Shown here: positions 6,828 through 7,849 of the stretch, in pieces | Layout of the letters: each line of letters opens with the position of its first letter | Position numbering within the stretch: the first letter of the stretch is position 1 | From: Ignavibacteriales bacterium | GTDB taxonomy: Bacteria > Bacteroidota > Ignavibacteria > Ignavibacteriales > Melioribacteraceae | Assembly: GCA_027080245.1 (NCBI GenBank) | Contig: JALWSN010000004.1 | Span: 1-7,849 of the forward strand | Direction of reading: 5' to 3' | DNA: 7,849 bases | Position numbers and translations under genes: made by a program | The notes under the pieces: generated by a model | Database searches by the model: none | Told to the model about the DNA's origin: nothing | What the model saw: only the letters and a program-made list of their open reading frames with translations

Positions 6828-7182
6828 TTTCGTTTTCCTTCATTTTCATTATTTCATCAAGCTGTTCAATAGCGTACCTAAGGTGAGGAATTACAATCGA
6901 GCCGCCCACAATCAGGGCAATGTTAAACGTTTCATAAAATTCCTGGTAAGTAGCGCCTTCCTGAACGCAACGATCGATGTGGTAGAGAATGCAATCGTTA
7001 CAGCGAAGAACCATTGAAGCCACAAGCCCCATTAGCTCTTTTGTTTTTGCCGGCAATGCGCCGTCAACGTAAGCTTTGTTGTCGAGGGCAAAAAATTTGT
7101 TAAAATCCCTGAATCCCGAAGTTAAAATTCTTTCGTTCATCTCGGTTCTGTATTTTCGAAATTTTTTAATGTTATTGCTCAT
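6820..7182 (-). CDS. Carboxymuconolactone decarboxylase (CMD/AhpD-like) family protein
   Basis: This is a small all-helical protein of 120 residues in the CMD/AhpD-like family. The motif E49-x11-C61-x2-C64-x3-H68 has the same spacing as the catalytic Glu, redox Cys pair and His of mycobacterial AhpD, so a thiol-disulfide or peroxide-linked redox role is more likely than true decarboxylation. It is a single-domain form, which in this family usually assembles into trimers or hexamers. C72, just after the motif, is an extra cysteine. The C-terminal region IALIVGGSIVIPHLRYAI (88-105) is the family's typical second helical pair, and the last ten residues are a Lys/Glu/Asn tail. The gene sits between uvrA (4-base overlap) and the deaminase gene (8-base overlap), so it belongs to that transcript. 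The physiological partner cannot be told from this window. Confidence 0.88.
   Translation of the reverse strand: MSNNIKKFRKYRTEMNERILTSGFRDFNKFFALDNKAYVDGALPAKTKELMGLVASMVLRCNDCILYHIDRCVQEGATYQEFYETFNIALIVGGSIVIPHLRYAIEQLDEIMKMKENENE
6836..6840 (-). promoter_or_regulatory. Ribosome-binding site of the amidohydrolase gene
   Basis: Read on the minus strand, AAGGA lies 8 bases before the ATG at 6827-6825, inside the end of the CMD-family coding sequence. It supports this start, which gives the usual N-terminal beta strand of the family, and suggests that ribosomes can load here as well as re-initiate after the overlapping TGA. Confidence 0.5.
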
Positions 7183-7849
7183 TCTTTCACCTTTGCTCTT
7201 TTTAATTCTTCTTTTAAATATTTGCCCGTAATACTTTCGGCAGAGTTTACCACTTCTTCCGGCGAACCTGTAGCAACAACCTTGCCGCCGTTTTCGCCGC
7301 CGCCCGGACCTAAATCGATAATGTAATCGGCAAATTTAATTACGTCCATGTTGTGTTCAATTACAATCACGGTATTTCCTTTTTCCACCAACTTGTTTAA
7401 CGCCGAAAGCAAAACTTTAATGTCGTCGAAATGCAGACCTGTTGTCGGTTCGTCCAGAACGTAAATGGTTTTGCCTGTTCCAATTTTACTTAACTCTTTC
7501 GCCAGCTTTACGCGTTGAGCCTCGCCGCCGGAAAGGGTAGTGGCTTGTTGCCCTAACCGGATGTATCCTAAGCCGACGTCGTAGAGCGTTTGTAGTTTCC
7601 TTTTAATTCTCGGCTGGTCTTCAAAAAAGTTCAAAGCTTCTTCAACGGTCATTTCAAGCACGTCGGCAATTGATTTTGTTTTGAAAAGAACTTCAAGCGT
7701 TTCTTTGTTGTAGCGTCTGCCTTTACATTCTTCGCAAACAACGTAAACGTCCGGCAAAAAATTCATTTCGATTTTTATTAGTCCGTTCCCATTGCACTTT
7801 TCGCATCTGCCGCCTTTGCCGTTAAAGCTAAATCTACCAGGCTTGTAGC
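7179..7849 (-). CDS. uvrA: UvrABC excinuclease subunit A, C-terminal part (5' end outside window)
   Basis: UvrA is the damage-sensing ATPase of nucleotide excision repair; as a dimer it loads UvrB at bulky lesions. About 222 of the usual 930 to 950 residues are visible, and the frame stays open to the right edge of the window. The visible part begins with GRFSFNGKGGRCEKC, the first half of the C-terminal zinc finger; its cysteines (visible residues 15, 18, 38 and 41) are spaced CxxC-x19-CxxC, as in E. coli UvrA. Then come FLPDVYV and RRYN (near 29-47), the second-domain ABC signature LSGGEAQRVKLAKEL (105-119), Walker B VLDEPTTGLH (130-139) and the switch-histidine segment VIEHN (162-166). The ATG at 7766 is internal, since the zinc finger lies upstream of it in the same frame. 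The stop overlaps the next gene by four bases. No truncation at the C-terminus is apparent. Confidence 0.97.
   Translation of the reverse strand, partial: YKPGRFSFNGKGGRCEKCNGNGLIKIEMNFLPDVYVVCEECKGRRYNKETLEVLFKTKSIADVLEMTVEEALNFFEDQPRIKRKLQTLYDVGLGYIRLGQQATTLSGGEAQRVKLAKELSKIGTGKTIYVLDEPTTGLHFDDIKVLLSALNKLVEKGNTVIVIEHNMDVIKFADYIIDLGPGGGENGGKVVATGSPEEVVNSAESITGKYLKEELKRAKVKE
7187..7194 (-). promoter_or_regulatory. Ribosome-binding site of the CMD-family gene
   Basis: On the minus strand AAAGGTGA ends 4 bases before the ATG at 7182-7180 and resembles the 3' part of the full Shine-Dalgarno consensus. It lies within the final codons of uvrA. It fixes the start of this small gene and contrasts with the plus-strand genes, which show no comparable motif. 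Confidence 0.5.

Noticed and set aside
7764..7766. ATG as the start of the uvrA gene
   Set aside because: The frame continues to 7849 and encodes the first CxxC of the zinc finger and the conserved GRFSFN segment, so this ATG is internal.

Overview
The window is ordinary, gene-dense bacterial chromosome of low GC content (AT-rich throughout, by eye). It has the look of the Bacteroidota/Ignavibacteria/Chlorobi assemblage. The supporting signs are many A/T-ending codons and Lys/Asn/Ile-rich proteins, near absence of Shine-Dalgarno motifs before the plus-strand genes, a menaquinone-type UbiE/MenG methyltransferase, and an rsmA-mgtE pair that I recall as common in Bacteroidota. The lineage call is an inference from style and is not firm. 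I see no mobile element, CRISPR array, tRNA, rRNA or large repeat, and no region of clearly foreign composition.

Plus strand, positions 2 to 4874: the C-terminal part of an ABC-F translation factor (its start lies before the window), a 75-base gap, then a tightly packed run of rsmA (16S rRNA dimethyladenosine transferase), mgtE (Mg2+ channel/transporter), a multi-pass PAP2-type membrane phosphatase/transferase resembling inositol-phosphorylceramide synthases, and menG/ubiE (demethylmenaquinone methyltransferase). The last four genes abut (0 bases), overlap by 1 base, or are 2 bases apart, so they are almost certainly one transcript. ABC-F and RsmA are both ribosome-linked; MgtE supplies Mg2+; the last two genes concern membrane lipids and quinones.

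Minus strand, positions 7849 down to 4888: the C-terminal quarter of uvrA (its start lies beyond the right edge), a small AhpD-like carboxymuconolactone decarboxylase-family protein, an amidohydrolase of the MTA/SAH/5'-deoxyadenosine deaminase group, and rdgB (dITP/XTP pyrophosphatase). Successive genes overlap by 4, 8 and 4 bases, so translation is probably coupled. Three of the four deal with damaged or by-product purines and DNA: excision repair, adenine-nucleoside deamination, and removal of deaminated purine nucleotides.

The two operons converge, with only 13 bases between the stop codons of menG and rdgB. An imperfect inverted repeat spans both gene ends and may act as a two-way terminator. 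No stretch over 100 bases lacks a gene. I did not find a previously undescribed system. The points most worth a second look are the gene company in the minus-strand operon, the non-canonical PAP2 protein next to menG, and the shared inverted repeat at the convergent junction.
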